Origin: Undibacterium sp.
GTDB lineage: Bacteria; Pseudomonadota; Gammaproteobacteria; Burkholderiales; Burkholderiaceae_D
Direction: 5' to 3'
Assembly (NCBI GenBank): GCA_030645915.1
Contig: JAUSNO010000021.1
Span: 1 to 64,000, forward strand
DNA length: 64,000 nt
Shown in pieces: positions 25,463-33,613 of the stretch. The translations under genes and the position numbers were made by a program. Below the pieces are notes generated by a model, which did no database searches, had not been told where the DNA came from, and saw only the letters and a list, made by a program, of their open reading frames with translations. How positions within the stretch are numbered: the stretch's first letter is position 1; each line of letters opens with the position of its first letter.

Positions 25463-26188
25463 ATGAATCCTTATCAAACAATCCCCTCAGCCTTGCTTAA
25501 TCATGCAGGCTTAAATTGCCATGCAGTGTTTGACATCGCCGCGCTCCCGCCTGACCTACGCGCGCGGCTGGTGGTAAGTTGCCCGCAAGCGGCAAGCTAC
25601 CGGCAACTGATCCTGATCGGCCACGGCGGCAGCGCATTCTGGCAAGCACTGCAAGCCTCCGGCCGGGAATTGACCCGCAATGAAAGCGCGCATCCGGTGG
25701 ATGACTTTACCGTAGCCACCGTGCAGCAATTCTTGCAATCGGAATTTACCGGCGTGCCTTATGAGATCGTGTATCCGGGCAGCTATACGGTCAGCCTGCA
25801 AGAGTTAGGCAAATTGGCGGGCTGGCATCACCCGTCACCGTTCATGGTCGGGATTAATGCCACTTTCGGCTCCTGGTTCGCCTACCGTGCGGTGGTGCTG
25901 GCCAATACCGATCTGCCCGCCACCATGCCGGTACAAACGGAATCGCCCTGTGCCAGCTGCGTAGCAAAACCCTGCATCAGCAGCTGCCCGGCACATGCCC
26001 TGGACGACGATAAGTTCGATCTGCACAAATGCCTCAGCTACCGACGACAAACCGATTCAGCCTGCAAAAACACCTGCGTGGCGCGCACCAGTTGCCCGGT
26101 AGCCAGCGAGCACCGTTACAGCGACGCGCAAATCCATTATCACTATGGGCGTTCGATGCAGGTGATAGAGGCGTTAAAAGCGGGGTAG
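25463..26188 (+). CDS. QueG-related iron-sulfur protein
   Basis: A 241-residue protein with an N-terminal alpha/beta domain (LLIGHGGSAFWQALQASGRE, then VDDFTVATVQQFLQSEFTGVPYEIVYPG) that recalls the cobalamin-binding domain of epoxyqueuosine reductase and its MMACHC relatives. A C-terminal cysteine cluster follows, CASCVAKPCISSCP at about 173-186, then further cysteines in KCLSY, ACKNTC and TSCP. The first set fits one [4Fe-4S] site. It is shorter than QueG (about 350-380) and lacks its HEAT-like tail. Redox function is inferred. It stands alone upstream of the transposase. Confidence 0.65.
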   Translation: MNPYQTIPSALLNHAGLNCHAVFDIAALPPDLRARLVVSCPQAASYRQLILIGHGGSAFWQALQASGRELTRNESAHPVDDFTVATVQQFLQSEFTGVPYEIVYPGSYTVSLQELGKLAGWHHPSPFMVGINATFGSWFAYRAVVLANTDLPATMPVQTESPCASCVAKPCISSCPAHALDDDKFDLHKCLSYRRQTDSACKNTCVARTSCPVASEHRYSDAQIHYHYGRSMQVIEALKAG

Positions 26189-26193
26189 AAAGC

Positions 26194-26214
26194 GTAGGGT
26201 GCGCCATGCACACC
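26194..26214. repeat. REP-like repeat, family B, copy 0
   Basis: A single REP with GGGTGCGCCATGC and one substitution (ACACC for GCACC). It lies in the 46-base gap between the iron-sulfur gene and the 3' end of the transposase gene, so the transposase gene is flanked by REPs on both sides. Confidence 0.8.
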
Positions 26215-26234
26215 ATGCCAGGAATCGCCAATAT

Positions 26235-26774
26235 TTACTCTCCAAAGAGTCCATCGACATCGGCGCTGATCCCCCAATCCGGCACAAGCACGCCTTGCTC
26301 CACATAACGATGAAATGTCGAATGTGGCCAATCCAGCGCACGCTGAACCAAGCCATGCTTGACCGGATTCCAGTGTATGTAATCGACATGCCGTGCGAAG
26401 TCTTCGTCATCGCGAATTTGGTGTTCCCAAAATCGTCGTTGCCAGATGCCGGATTCTTTTCTTTGCAGTCGTGATGCCGATAAATCAGCAGCAGAAAAAT
26501 CATCGGCACAGCCTTGCGAGACCATGCGTTTGATCATGGACCAGCGCACAGAAAAATCCGCGTCCCCTTCAGGCAAGGTCCAGATGCAGTGCAAATGATC
26601 AGGCAGCAAAACCCAGGCATCGATTTCGAAGGGATGTGTGAGACGGGTGTTTTGTACCGCGGTGCGCAATGCATGGCGCAATGAATCAGTTGTCAAAATT
26701 GGCCGACGGCGAAAGCTATTCACGGTGAAAAAATACGTGCCGCCAGCAATATTTGAGCGTCGATAATTGGACAT
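26235..26774 (-). CDS. REP-associated tyrosine transposase (RAYT, TnpA_REP)
   Basis: A 179-residue HUH-superfamily transposase of the IS200-like Y1 type, domesticated with REP sequences. The N-terminus matches RAYTs (YRRSNIAGGTYFFTVNSF). The HUH pair is His60-x-His62 in DHLHCIW, and the C-terminal helix carries DYIHWNPVKHG with Tyr132, the probable nucleophile. Such proteins cut single-stranded REP hairpins; they usually do not form classical ISs. Family B REPs lie at 26194-26214, 26900-26991, and further copies follow downstream. The ATG at MSNYRRSN is chosen by family alignment; no strong ribosome site is seen. Confidence 0.95.
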   Translation of the reverse strand: MSNYRRSNIAGGTYFFTVNSFRRRPILTTDSLRHALRTAVQNTRLTHPFEIDAWVLLPDHLHCIWTLPEGDADFSVRWSMIKRMVSQGCADDFSAADLSASRLQRKESGIWQRRFWEHQIRDDEDFARHVDYIHWNPVKHGLVQRALDWPHSTFHRYVEQGVLVPDWGISADVDGLFGE

Positions 26775-26899
26775 CGGCGAGACATGAGGATAGAAAATCA
26801 CAGCCTGCCTTGAACGCAATGAAGCGTCAATGCTTATAAAAAAATAACCTGGCGATGGGTTCTTCATGGCAGAGAAAGTTGTGCAGACATTGGTATCTT

Positions 26900-26991
26900 G
26901 TAGGGTGCGCCATGCGCACCGATGGTTCAAGATCAATAGCGGGTCATTATTCGAGAGTAATGATTTGCTTGGTGCGCATGGCGCACCCTAC
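26900..26991. repeat. BIME: two inverted family B REPs
   Basis: The left REP (GGGTGCGCCATGCGCACC core) and right REP (GGTGCGCATGGCGCACCC core) are perfect inverted copies over 21 bases, separated by 50 bases starting GATGGTTCAAGATCAA. The pair is 92 bases long and lies just 5' of the transposase gene. Its internal segment is shared with the BIME at 28583-28674. Confidence 0.9.
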
Positions 26992-27103
26992 GAGGTACGC
27001 ACATGCAGTAAGTACAATACGATACGCTTTGCGTTAGATATATCTATTGAAAGACAATAAAGCAATTACAATCCGGTGTTATATTTTTCTCATCAGGTGT
27101 CGT

Positions 27104-27811
27104 ATGCGCGTTTTGCTTAATGCTGTGGTGCTGTTGGTCTTTACTCAAACCCTGAGCCTGCCAGCTGTGGCAGACGAGCCGCTTACTGTGCCGGCATCCG
27201 CGGCATCGGTGGCATCAGTTGCTGCAACGCCTGAGCCTGCCTCAGAGCCGCCGAAAAAGAATGATCTCACCATTGATATCACCAAGGTCTGCGCTGTTCC
27301 TGGCTATCCTGATGCCGCACGTCGTTTCGGTATGCAAGGCAAAACCATAGTGAAACTGATGATAGACGAGACCGGCAAGATCAACGCCTTTGAGCTAGCC
27401 AGAAGCAGCGGCTGGAAACTCCTTGATCTTACTGTGATGCGCGCCATCGTCGGATGCCAGGTGATTCCCGCAGGCCGTTGGATACCGAGCGAACGTTTTA
27501 TCGCCTACTTGTGGCAATTCGATAAAGGCTATACCAGCCCCGCTGTGATCGACCAGAAAAGCTGCCAAGCCTCAGAAAAACTCCGCATTGCAGACGATAA
27601 GGACAAAGAGCTCGGCATCGTGGTCGGTATCTATACTGACGCCAGCGGAAAAGTGATAGACGCGAAAGTCCAGTGGGGTAGCGACGACGAACAGCTAGAT
27701 CAGGAAAGCCTGCGCATCGCCAAGTCCTGTGGTTATGCGCCTGCTGAACGCAGCGGCAAGCGCATCGGCAATGCCGGATCGATCCGATTTGTGGCGAAGG
27801 CGGTTCAGTAA
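27104..27811 (+). CDS. TonB-like C-terminal domain protein, exported
   Basis: A 235-residue protein with a signal peptide (MRVLLNAVVLLVFTQTLSLPAVA), a short Pro/Ala/Ser linker and a TonB C-terminal-like domain: YPDAARRFGMQGKTIVKLMIDETGKINAFELARSSGWKLLDLTVMRAIVGCQ. A second, weaker copy of the same fold follows (LGIVVGIYTDASGKVIDAKVQWGSDDEQLDQESLRIAKSCGY). The absence of an N-terminal anchor and an ExbB/ExbD neighbour argues against a normal energy transducer. AGGTG precedes the ATG. Confidence 0.85.
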   Translation: MRVLLNAVVLLVFTQTLSLPAVADEPLTVPASAASVASVAATPEPASEPPKKNDLTIDITKVCAVPGYPDAARRFGMQGKTIVKLMIDETGKINAFELARSSGWKLLDLTVMRAIVGCQVIPAGRWIPSERFIAYLWQFDKGYTSPAVIDQKSCQASEKLRIADDKDKELGIVVGIYTDASGKVIDAKVQWGSDDEQLDQESLRIAKSCGYAPAERSGKRIGNAGSIRFVAKAVQ

Positions 27812-27867
27812 TTCAGCGCATGGCCACAGCAAAATTTTTGCCGGGAAGGCGCAAGCAAAGTCAGCTC

Positions 27868-27888
27868 GTAGGGTGCGCCATGCGCACC
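27868..27888. repeat. Solo family B REP
   Basis: A full-length REP identical over its 21-base core to the left REP of the BIMEs, followed by CGATGG as in the others. It lies in the gap between the convergent TonB-like and YdeI genes. Confidence 0.9.
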
Positions 27889-27905
27889 GATGGTTAAAAA
27901 AACAG

Positions 27906-28511
27906 TCAGCAATTCTGGTATTTCCAGTTGCGGCTTTTGCCTTCCGCCATCCACTCTATCGCCTGCGCCAGGCGCTTGTCACGCGTGGCGTCGGTCTTGG
28001 CTTCGGTGTACCACTCTACGTAATCTTTCTTTTTGGAAGGCGAAAAAGCCTCGTAGGTCGCCAGCGCCAGCGGGTTATTTTTTAGCGCGGCAATAAACGC
28101 AGGCGGCACTTCCAGCTCCTTTTTTTCTGCGGCGGGTTTGCTGCGCGATGGCGCCTTGACTCCCGCATCGTGCAGCTTCATCGCCTGCTTGATGAGCTTG
28201 GCAAAATCTTTATCGCTGGGTAAATCCGCCAGTGTAGTGATGCGGCCAAACTGCCCCATGGCGTGTTGCAGCGTGCTGTCGATTTGCAGTAATTCGCCTA
28301 ACCAAAAGCCGAAGGCGCAATGCTGCTTGAACGCAGCGAAATGACAAAAAATGCCGCCTTTATATTCCAGATGCGGCATGCCCCACTTGATCGTCTCGAC
28401 CGCATCCGGGCAATGCGCATGTAGTTGGGATCGGAGGTGCTGAAGAATAGCCTGGGCGAACGCTGGGGATTTGGCGATGTAGGCGTCTATGCGCGGATCT
28501 TGGCTTGGCAT
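27906..28511 (-). CDS. YdeI/OmpD-associated family protein (DUF1801)
   Basis: A 201-residue protein with an N-terminal DUF1801 domain (PRIDAYIAKSPAFAQAILQHLRSQLHAHCPDAVETIKWGMPHLEYKGGIFCHFAAFKQHCAFGFW) and a C-terminal YdeI-like segment (VPPAFIAALKNNPLALATYEAFSPSKKKDYVEWYTEAKTDATRDKRLAQAIEWMAEGK). The domain pair is typical of the bacteriocin-protection YdeI family. The biochemical function is unknown. AAAGGAATTCCA precedes the ATG. Confidence 0.9.
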   Translation of the reverse strand: MPSQDPRIDAYIAKSPAFAQAILQHLRSQLHAHCPDAVETIKWGMPHLEYKGGIFCHFAAFKQHCAFGFWLGELLQIDSTLQHAMGQFGRITTLADLPSDKDFAKLIKQAMKLHDAGVKAPSRSKPAAEKKELEVPPAFIAALKNNPLALATYEAFSPSKKKDYVEWYTEAKTDATRDKRLAQAIEWMAEGKSRNWKYQNC

Positions 28512-28582
28512 TGGAATTCCTTTAACAAAAACCGCCGTTGGATTTATGGCACGCGCTTAGTGGCCAAGCACTCTGTAGCCTT

Positions 28583-28674
28583 GTAGGGTGCGCCATGCGC
28601 ACCGATGGTTCAAAATCAACAGCGGATAAATATTGCAGAGTAGCTGTTTGAATGGTGCGCATGGCGCAGCCTAC
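28583..28674. repeat. BIME: two inverted family B REPs, second copy
   Basis: Same 92-base length and the same internal start (GATGGTTCAAAATCAAC) as the BIME at 26900-26991; the right REP has one change (GCAGCC for GCACCC). It lies in the gap between the YdeI and the small zeta-linked gene. Confidence 0.9.
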
Positions 28675-28696
28675 CAGGCACGCACGCTTCGCTTGT

Positions 28697-28882
28697 TTAA
28701 CCGTTTTTGTGCTCTGCCGCGTCTTCTTGCACTGAAGGGGTTTTCAAAAATCCCAACTTGCGTGCTTTTTCAACGGCTTCGACCACCGCTTGTTTCACCA
28801 CTTTATTTAGCTCGGCCGTATCACGCAATTTTTCCGAGATGGTGCCGGGTGATGAGGTTAAATTGTTTGAATTTTGTTCCAT
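28697..28882 (-). CDS. Small protein overlapping the zeta-like gene
   Basis: A 61-residue acidic-to-basic helical protein (ISEKLRDTAELNKVVKQAVVEAVEKARKLGFLK in the middle). The ATG sits 25 bases inside the end of the zeta-like gene and is preceded by GAAAGA. The overlap implies translational coupling. Small partners of P-loop toxins are usually the antitoxin, but the order (toxin first) and lack of family match leave this open. Confidence 0.6.
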   Translation of the reverse strand: MEQNSNNLTSSPGTISEKLRDTAELNKVVKQAVVEAVEKARKLGFLKTPSVQEDAAEHKNG

Positions 28883-29433
28883 GATTCTTTCTCGAAAATA
28901 GTTGTGGCCTGCTTGTCAAACCCTTCTGCGATCAATAGTGGATCGGCCAATTTTGAATTGTCGAAGAGGCTCCATTCGTCGGCTAGTGGCAAATACAAAT
29001 TACGGAAATTTTGTATGCTACGTACATAGCGCCGTTCTATTACATCGCTTGGTATATGATGCCCACCCATTTTCACACGCAACGCCACACGTTCCTTTGC
29101 AAGCTCAATACTATTAAGCCAGACAAAACACAGGCCAACATGATAACCCTGCGATTTCAGCCTTTTTAAAAACACCGAAAATGTGCGGCTGGATAAGGTA
29201 GATTCAAACGCAAAACTCTTGCCAGAACCGGCCAATTCGTCAAGTCGACGCAACATAATCCGCCCCGCCTCAAACGCCGCACTTTCAGGATTAAATGCCG
29301 ACAAACCCGCAGCGATTTGATCCGCATTCACAAAATCAGGCACCGCCAGATAATCACGCAAGACCAAAGGCGCAATGGTGGATTTACCAGCACCATTGGG
29401 GCCACCGATGACGATTACGTGGGGTTGTGACAT
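28858..29433 (-). CDS. Zeta-toxin-like P-loop kinase
   Basis: A 191-residue P-loop protein of the zeta toxin family (PF06414-like). The Walker A motif is GGPNGAGKST (10-19). Asp38 in FVNADQIAAGL and the helix NPESAAFEAGRIMLRRLDEL match substrate-binding parts of the family. FAFESTLSSRTFSVFLKRLKSQGYHVGLCFVWLNSIELAKERVALRVKMGGHHIP fits the lid and phosphate-recognition region. Classical zeta toxins phosphorylate UDP-N-acetylglucosamine and arrest wall synthesis. The chromosomal short form here might instead act in DNA or nucleotide metabolism. It is translationally coupled to a 61-residue gene and neighbours a CoiA-like gene. Confidence 0.85.
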   Translation of the reverse strand: MSQPHVIVIGGPNGAGKSTIAPLVLRDYLAVPDFVNADQIAAGLSAFNPESAAFEAGRIMLRRLDELAGSGKSFAFESTLSSRTFSVFLKRLKSQGYHVGLCFVWLNSIELAKERVALRVKMGGHHIPSDVIERRYVRSIQNFRNLYLPLADEWSLFDNSKLADPLLIAEGFDKQATTIFEKESWNKIQTI

Positions 29434-29475
29434 GGCTTGTCGAATTCCTTTTTTTTTGCGTGATCTTTAGTTATT

Positions 29476-29569
29476 CGTAAGGCGTGAGCGCAGCGTATTA
29501 CAAGGTTTTTAACCATTCCATACGGCGCAATACGCTGCGCTATTGACGCCCTACGTAGTACGCCTTACG
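29476..29569. repeat. Family C palindromic repeat
   Basis: CGTAAGGCGT at the left end and ACGCCTTACG at the right end frame an inner pair, GCGCAGCGTATTAC and GCAATACGCTGCGC. The core looks like a third REP type. It lies between the stop of the CoiA-like gene and the zeta-like gene and may also terminate transcription from the CoiA-like gene. Confidence 0.7.
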
Positions 29570-29575
29570 GCCTTT

Positions 29576-30739
29576 TTATAAAGAACGGATTCCCAATGAA
29601 TAAGAACTTAAATTAATAATTATTGGTTTTAATTGCGAACGATGAAATGAATATGCCTGAATGATAGGATCAAACTCTATATTTAATTCTTGAAAAACTT
29701 CTAATGCTCGTTCCTTACCTGATTTGGGTTTGCAGTACGCAAACTCCATTGAACCGTGAAATAAATCTAGTCCACCATCTATAGTTGTATAAGAAAGTGT
29801 CTGGAAATTTTTCAAGTGGAAAAAATGTGATTGTGCTTCTGTCCAATTATTTTTTTGTGCAGAAGATTTTATTTTTTCAATTTCTTTTAGTTTTTTTTCG
29901 GTTTCAATCGATTTACTAATTTCGTTAAAATTTTCATCTTCAGAGATTTTTTGTTGATTCTTAGTCTGCTGTTTTACTAATTGTTCAAGCTCTCTTACAC
30001 GGCGTTTTCGATTTACTTCATTATGTTCAATTTCTTGTTTTGCGAATTCTTCCATTGCTTCAGCGACAAGTGCTCGTCGTGCTTCCTCAATTTTTGAATC
30101 GAAGAGCCATGTTTTTAGGTCATTTTCAAAGAAAAGAACTTGTTCTAAATCGGAAACCTTATTTAATTTAAACTTCGACAAATCGATTTCTATTGATGAC
30201 AAGCCAATCTCTTTTAGTTTACTAATTTTTTCTTCATCACATTTATGAGTAACAAAAATCTCAATTAAATATTCTTTTCCTTGTACGTTAATCAATATGT
30301 CTGGGCGAACTGAGGCCACACGTTTTTCAATTTCTACTGAATCAATCTGCAATTCCATGCTAGGAATAACTTTGGATAAGTTGATAGGGCGTATTGGCCC
30401 ATCCATTGATGTCGAAATCGTATGCGAAGGCGTTACGAAATAACTACGAGATGCAAAAAGTTCCTTTGCGAGCCAATGCAACATTGTTTCGATCGCGTAC
30501 TGACATTCGGCTCCAGATTCATGGGCAAATGAATGCGCTTTCTTAGATCCTTGTCGCGCGACTAGGGGCTCACCGCATGCTAAGCATGTGCAATCACATG
30601 CTTTCCCATTTGGAACTGAGTCAATGTGGACAAATTGCCCATGACTGTTTCGAGCGAAAACAACTATTGGTTCAAACTCTGATGCAATCAATGTATTGGA
30701 GTCGAGTGCCAAAAATTCGTTTTTGTTTATTAATGTCAT
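29576..30739 (-). CDS. CoiA-like competence/nuclease family protein, AT-rich
   Basis: A 387-residue protein. The N-terminus holds a cysteine-rich zinc-ribbon-like part (Cys48, 50, 52, 55 in CDCTCLAC) followed by HSFAHESGAECQY, as in CoiA-like proteins. The next domain resembles a PD-(D/E)xK endonuclease: RPDILI (Asp147), then YLIEIFVTHK (Glu160). The middle (about 210-300) is a charged coiled coil. The gene is strikingly AT-rich against its neighbours, which suggests transfer. Competence genes in this phylum do not include CoiA, so a defence or DNA-processing role is possible. No strong ribosome site. Confidence 0.75.
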   Translation of the reverse strand: MTLINKNEFLALDSNTLIASEFEPIVVFARNSHGQFVHIDSVPNGKACDCTCLACGEPLVARQGSKKAHSFAHESGAECQYAIETMLHWLAKELFASRSYFVTPSHTISTSMDGPIRPINLSKVIPSMELQIDSVEIEKRVASVRPDILINVQGKEYLIEIFVTHKCDEEKISKLKEIGLSSIEIDLSKFKLNKVSDLEQVLFFENDLKTWLFDSKIEEARRALVAEAMEEFAKQEIEHNEVNRKRRVRELEQLVKQQTKNQQKISEDENFNEISKSIETEKKLKEIEKIKSSAQKNNWTEAQSHFFHLKNFQTLSYTTIDGGLDLFHGSMEFAYCKPKSGKERALEVFQELNIEFDPIIQAYSFHRSQLKPIIINLSSYSLGIRSL

Positions 30740-30781
30740 TCCGTTGCCGTCTCTTGTTGATAGCGATAAATATGAATTTTA

Positions 30782-32521
30782 TTACTTCCCCCACGAATCC
30801 TTCAAAGTAGTAACCCGATTAAACACCGGCTTACCAGCAACAGAATCGACTCTGTCCGCGACAAAATACCCATGCCGTTCAAACTGGAAACGCTCGTCCG
30901 GCATCGCTGCAGACATGCCGGGTTCCAGATAGGCCTTCACCACTTCCAAGGCATTTGGATTCAGCAAGGCCATGAAATCTTTGCCGCCTGCATCGGGGTT
31001 TGCATCGGTGAATAAACGGTCATACAAACGCACTTCGGCTTCCAGTGCGGTCGCTACGCTGACCCAGTGGATGTTGCCTTTGACTTTGTAGTTGGCGCTG
31101 CCTTCTGTGCCTGATTTGCTGTCGGCGAAGTAGTTGCAATGGACAGCTGTAATCACACCGTTCTCGTCTTTATCGCAGCCTGTGCATTCAACGACGTAGC
31201 CGTAACGCAGTCGCACCTTGTTGCCGGGGTAGAGGCGGAAGTAGCCTTTGCTTGGTTCTTCCATGAAGTCGTCCGCTTCTATCCAGACTTCTTTGCTGAT
31301 GGGGAACAGGCGTAAGCCGCGTTCTGGAAAATGCGGATGCACTGGTGAACTGCATTCGACTGTTTCGCCTTCGGGGAAGTTGTCGATGATGAGTTTGAGC
31401 GGGCGCAGCACGGCGGTGGCGCGTGGCGCTTTTGGGTCAAGGTCTTCGCGCAGGCAGCCTTCCAGCGTGCTGTAGTCTATCCAGCCGTCGGAGCGGGTGA
31501 CGCCTATGCGTTCGCAGAAGCTTTGTATCGCCTCTGGCGTGTAACCACGGCGGCGCAGGCCGTTAATGGTGGGCATGCGTGGATCATCCCAACCGCTGAC
31601 AACCTTGTCTTCGACCAATTGGCGTAGCTTGCGCTTGCTCATGACTACGTAAGTTAAATTCAGGCGGGAAAATTCGTATTGTTGCGGCACCGGTTGCGTG
31701 AAGAAACCGCCTTCGGCTGCGCGCGCGATGATCCAGTCGTAGAAAGGGCGGTGATCCTGGAATTCCAGCGTGCAGATCGAGTGCGTGATGTTTTCTATCG
31801 CGTCTTCCAGCGGATGCGCGTAGTCGTACATCGGGTAGATGCACCAGGCGTCACCGGTGCGGTGATGGTGTGCATGACGGATGCGGTAGATGGCTGGGTC
31901 GCGCAGGTTCATGTTGGGCGATGCCATGTCTATCTTGGCGCGGACGATGTGTTCGCCGCCCTGGAATTCGCCTGCCTTCATTCGGCGCAGTAAATCCAGT
32001 GATTCAGCGGCGCTGCGATCGCGGAAAGGCGAGTTGACGCCGGGTTTGCTGAAATCACCACGGTTGGCGGCCATGTCTTCGGCCGATTGGGTGTCGACGT
32101 AGGCGTGCCCTGCGGTAATCAGGTATTCGGCTATCGCATAGAATTTGTCGAAATAATCGCTGGCAAAGTACAGGTGGTCGCCTGTGGAGCCATTCCAATC
32201 GAAGCCCAGCCATTTGACGCTGTCCATGATGGTGTCGACGTATTCCTGATCTTCTTTTTCTGGATTGGTGTCGTCAAAGCGCAGATGGCAGACGCCGGCG
32301 TAATCGCGTGCGAGGCCAAAATTGAGGCAGATGGATTTGGCGTGGCCGATGTGTAAATAACCGTTAGGCTCCGGCGGGAAGCGGGTGATCACGCTGGGCA
32401 AACCGTCGCGCGTGTATTTGCCTTCGGCGAGGTCTTTGTCAATGATGGCGCGCAGGAAATTGGATGCGGGTGCCGGGGCTGTTTCTTTGTTTTTAGTGTC
32501 GTTGCTCATGTTGTTGCTCAT
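30782..32521 (-). CDS. glnS: Glutaminyl-tRNA synthetase
   Basis: A 579-residue class I tRNA synthetase that charges tRNA-Gln. The HIGH motif appears as NGYLHIGH at 57-60, and the KMSKS-like loop as VMSKR near 293. A C-terminal anticodon-binding beta-barrel pair follows (VNYFADSKSGTEGSANYKVKGNIHWVS). Length fits GlnS of betaproteobacteria. The start is uncertain: two in-frame ATGs lie four codons apart and no clear ribosome site is seen; the first is used. Confidence 0.97.
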   Translation of the reverse strand: MSNNMSNDTKNKETAPAPASNFLRAIIDKDLAEGKYTRDGLPSVITRFPPEPNGYLHIGHAKSICLNFGLARDYAGVCHLRFDDTNPEKEDQEYVDTIMDSVKWLGFDWNGSTGDHLYFASDYFDKFYAIAEYLITAGHAYVDTQSAEDMAANRGDFSKPGVNSPFRDRSAAESLDLLRRMKAGEFQGGEHIVRAKIDMASPNMNLRDPAIYRIRHAHHHRTGDAWCIYPMYDYAHPLEDAIENITHSICTLEFQDHRPFYDWIIARAAEGGFFTQPVPQQYEFSRLNLTYVVMSKRKLRQLVEDKVVSGWDDPRMPTINGLRRRGYTPEAIQSFCERIGVTRSDGWIDYSTLEGCLREDLDPKAPRATAVLRPLKLIIDNFPEGETVECSSPVHPHFPERGLRLFPISKEVWIEADDFMEEPSKGYFRLYPGNKVRLRYGYVVECTGCDKDENGVITAVHCNYFADSKSGTEGSANYKVKGNIHWVSVATALEAEVRLYDRLFTDANPDAGGKDFMALLNPNALEVVKAYLEPGMSAAMPDERFQFERHGYFVADRVDSVAGKPVFNRVTTLKDSWGK

Positions 32522-32674
32522 TGCGGGTGCATTCAAAAAGTAATGGGATGACAAGCATTTTACCGTAGCAAGGGGCTGGCGCGGCATTGCATTGCAGGGG
32601 AAATGCGCGATGTTTCAGGCAAATCCCTTGCAAACATGCAAAAAAGGCACTCTTTTTTTGATCGGGGCTTGCGT

Positions 32675-33136
32675 TTATGCGGACGGCTTGATCATCACAT
32701 AGTGCGCAATACCATCTTCCAGCATTACATCGGATGCCGTGGCGAAACCATAGGATAGGTAGAATTTTTCCAGATAGGCTTGCGCGTGTATGCGTACCGT
32801 TTGGCCGGGGTAAGTCGCTTCGATGAACGCCATGCCTTTGCTTAGCAGTTGCTTGCCGATGCCGGTTCCGCGTGCGGCGTTGCTGGTGATGACCCTGCCC
32901 AGCGAGACTTCGGCAAACTTAAGCCCCGGCGGCACGATGCGCATGTAGGCGGCAACCTGCTGATCGCTAGCCCAGCCGATGAGGTGCATGCAATCGAAAT
33001 CGGCACCGTCGATGTCCTGATACACACAGTTTTGCTCAACAATAAATACCTCGGAGCGCATGCGGAGTATGGCGTAGAGCTGGGCGGCGCTGAGTTCAGA
33101 AAAGTGGGCGCATTGCCAGGTGATGTTCTGTTGCAT
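32675..33136 (-). CDS. ElaA-like GNAT N-acetyltransferase
   Basis: A 153-residue GNAT of the ElaA type. It opens HFSELSAAQLYAILRMRSEVFIVEQNCVYQDIDGADFDCMHLIGW, a family hallmark, and has the acetyl-CoA loop NAARGTGIGKQLLSKGMAFIEA. ElaA proteins are small cytoplasmic acetyltransferases with unknown substrates. It lies upstream of glnS on the same strand, separated by 153 bases. Confidence 0.92.
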   Translation of the reverse strand: MQQNITWQCAHFSELSAAQLYAILRMRSEVFIVEQNCVYQDIDGADFDCMHLIGWASDQQVAAYMRIVPPGLKFAEVSLGRVITSNAARGTGIGKQLLSKGMAFIEATYPGQTVRIHAQAYLEKFYLSYGFATASDVMLEDGIAHYVMIKPSA

Positions 33137-33168
33137 AAAGAATTATTGGTTTTGTCGGGATGTCATAT

Positions 33169-33198
33169 TAAATCCATTTAGTGAATTTAATGGATTTA
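33169..33198. repeat. Perfect 10-bp inverted repeat
   Basis: TAAATCCATT and AATGGATTTA are exact inverted copies with a ten-base AT-rich loop, about 33 bases upstream of the ElaA-like start. It could be an operator or a remnant of a mobile end; no T-run follows on either side. Confidence 0.5.
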
Positions 33199-33358
33199 TG
33201 TAGGCAAACACTACATTTGCTTGAATCGATGCGCATGCACGCTGCTTACTTGCAGCTTCGCTGCCGTGTTGAACAGCGTCATGAAACTGAGCGTTTGCAG
33301 CAAGGCACTTTTTATGTTTCAGAAGGGCAGAAAGAGCGTGTGGCGGCAGTATTCATTT

Positions 33359-33613
33359 TTATTGGTGATCGGTTTTTATTGCGCGTTGTTTCCTGCGCCT
33401 TCTGACGCTGTGGGCCAGCACGACTGCGCCGTGCAGCATCAGGATAATGCCCCAGGCAAAGAGCACGCGCACGCCTATCTGCTCGTCGGCGTCATGACAA
33501 TGGATCAGGATGAAACCTGCGTTGACCAGGGCGAAGGCAGACAGATGAACAAGGAATGCAATGGTAAGTCCTAGACCGGCCTGAACGTCGTGGTAGCTGC
33601 TTTCTTTTGCCAT
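33359..33613 (-). CDS. 2TM-domain small membrane protein
   Basis: An 84-residue protein with two hydrophobic helices (IAFLVHLSAFALVNAGFILI and GIILMLHGAVVLAHS) and a basic tail RRRRKQRAIKTDHQ. The pattern HDVQAGLGLTIAFLVHLSAFALVN fits the 2TM domain family (PF13239). Function unknown. A longer upstream frame lacks support; the ATG at MAKESSYHD is preferred. Confidence 0.75.
   Translation of the reverse strand: MAKESSYHDVQAGLGLTIAFLVHLSAFALVNAGFILIHCHDADEQIGVRVLFAWGIILMLHGAVVLAHSVRRRRKQRAIKTDHQ

Noticed and set aside
33181-33405. A 74-codon plus-strand frame upstream of the 2TM gene
   Set aside because: It starts with GTG inside an inverted repeat and has no recognisable content; it also overlaps the 2TM gene end.
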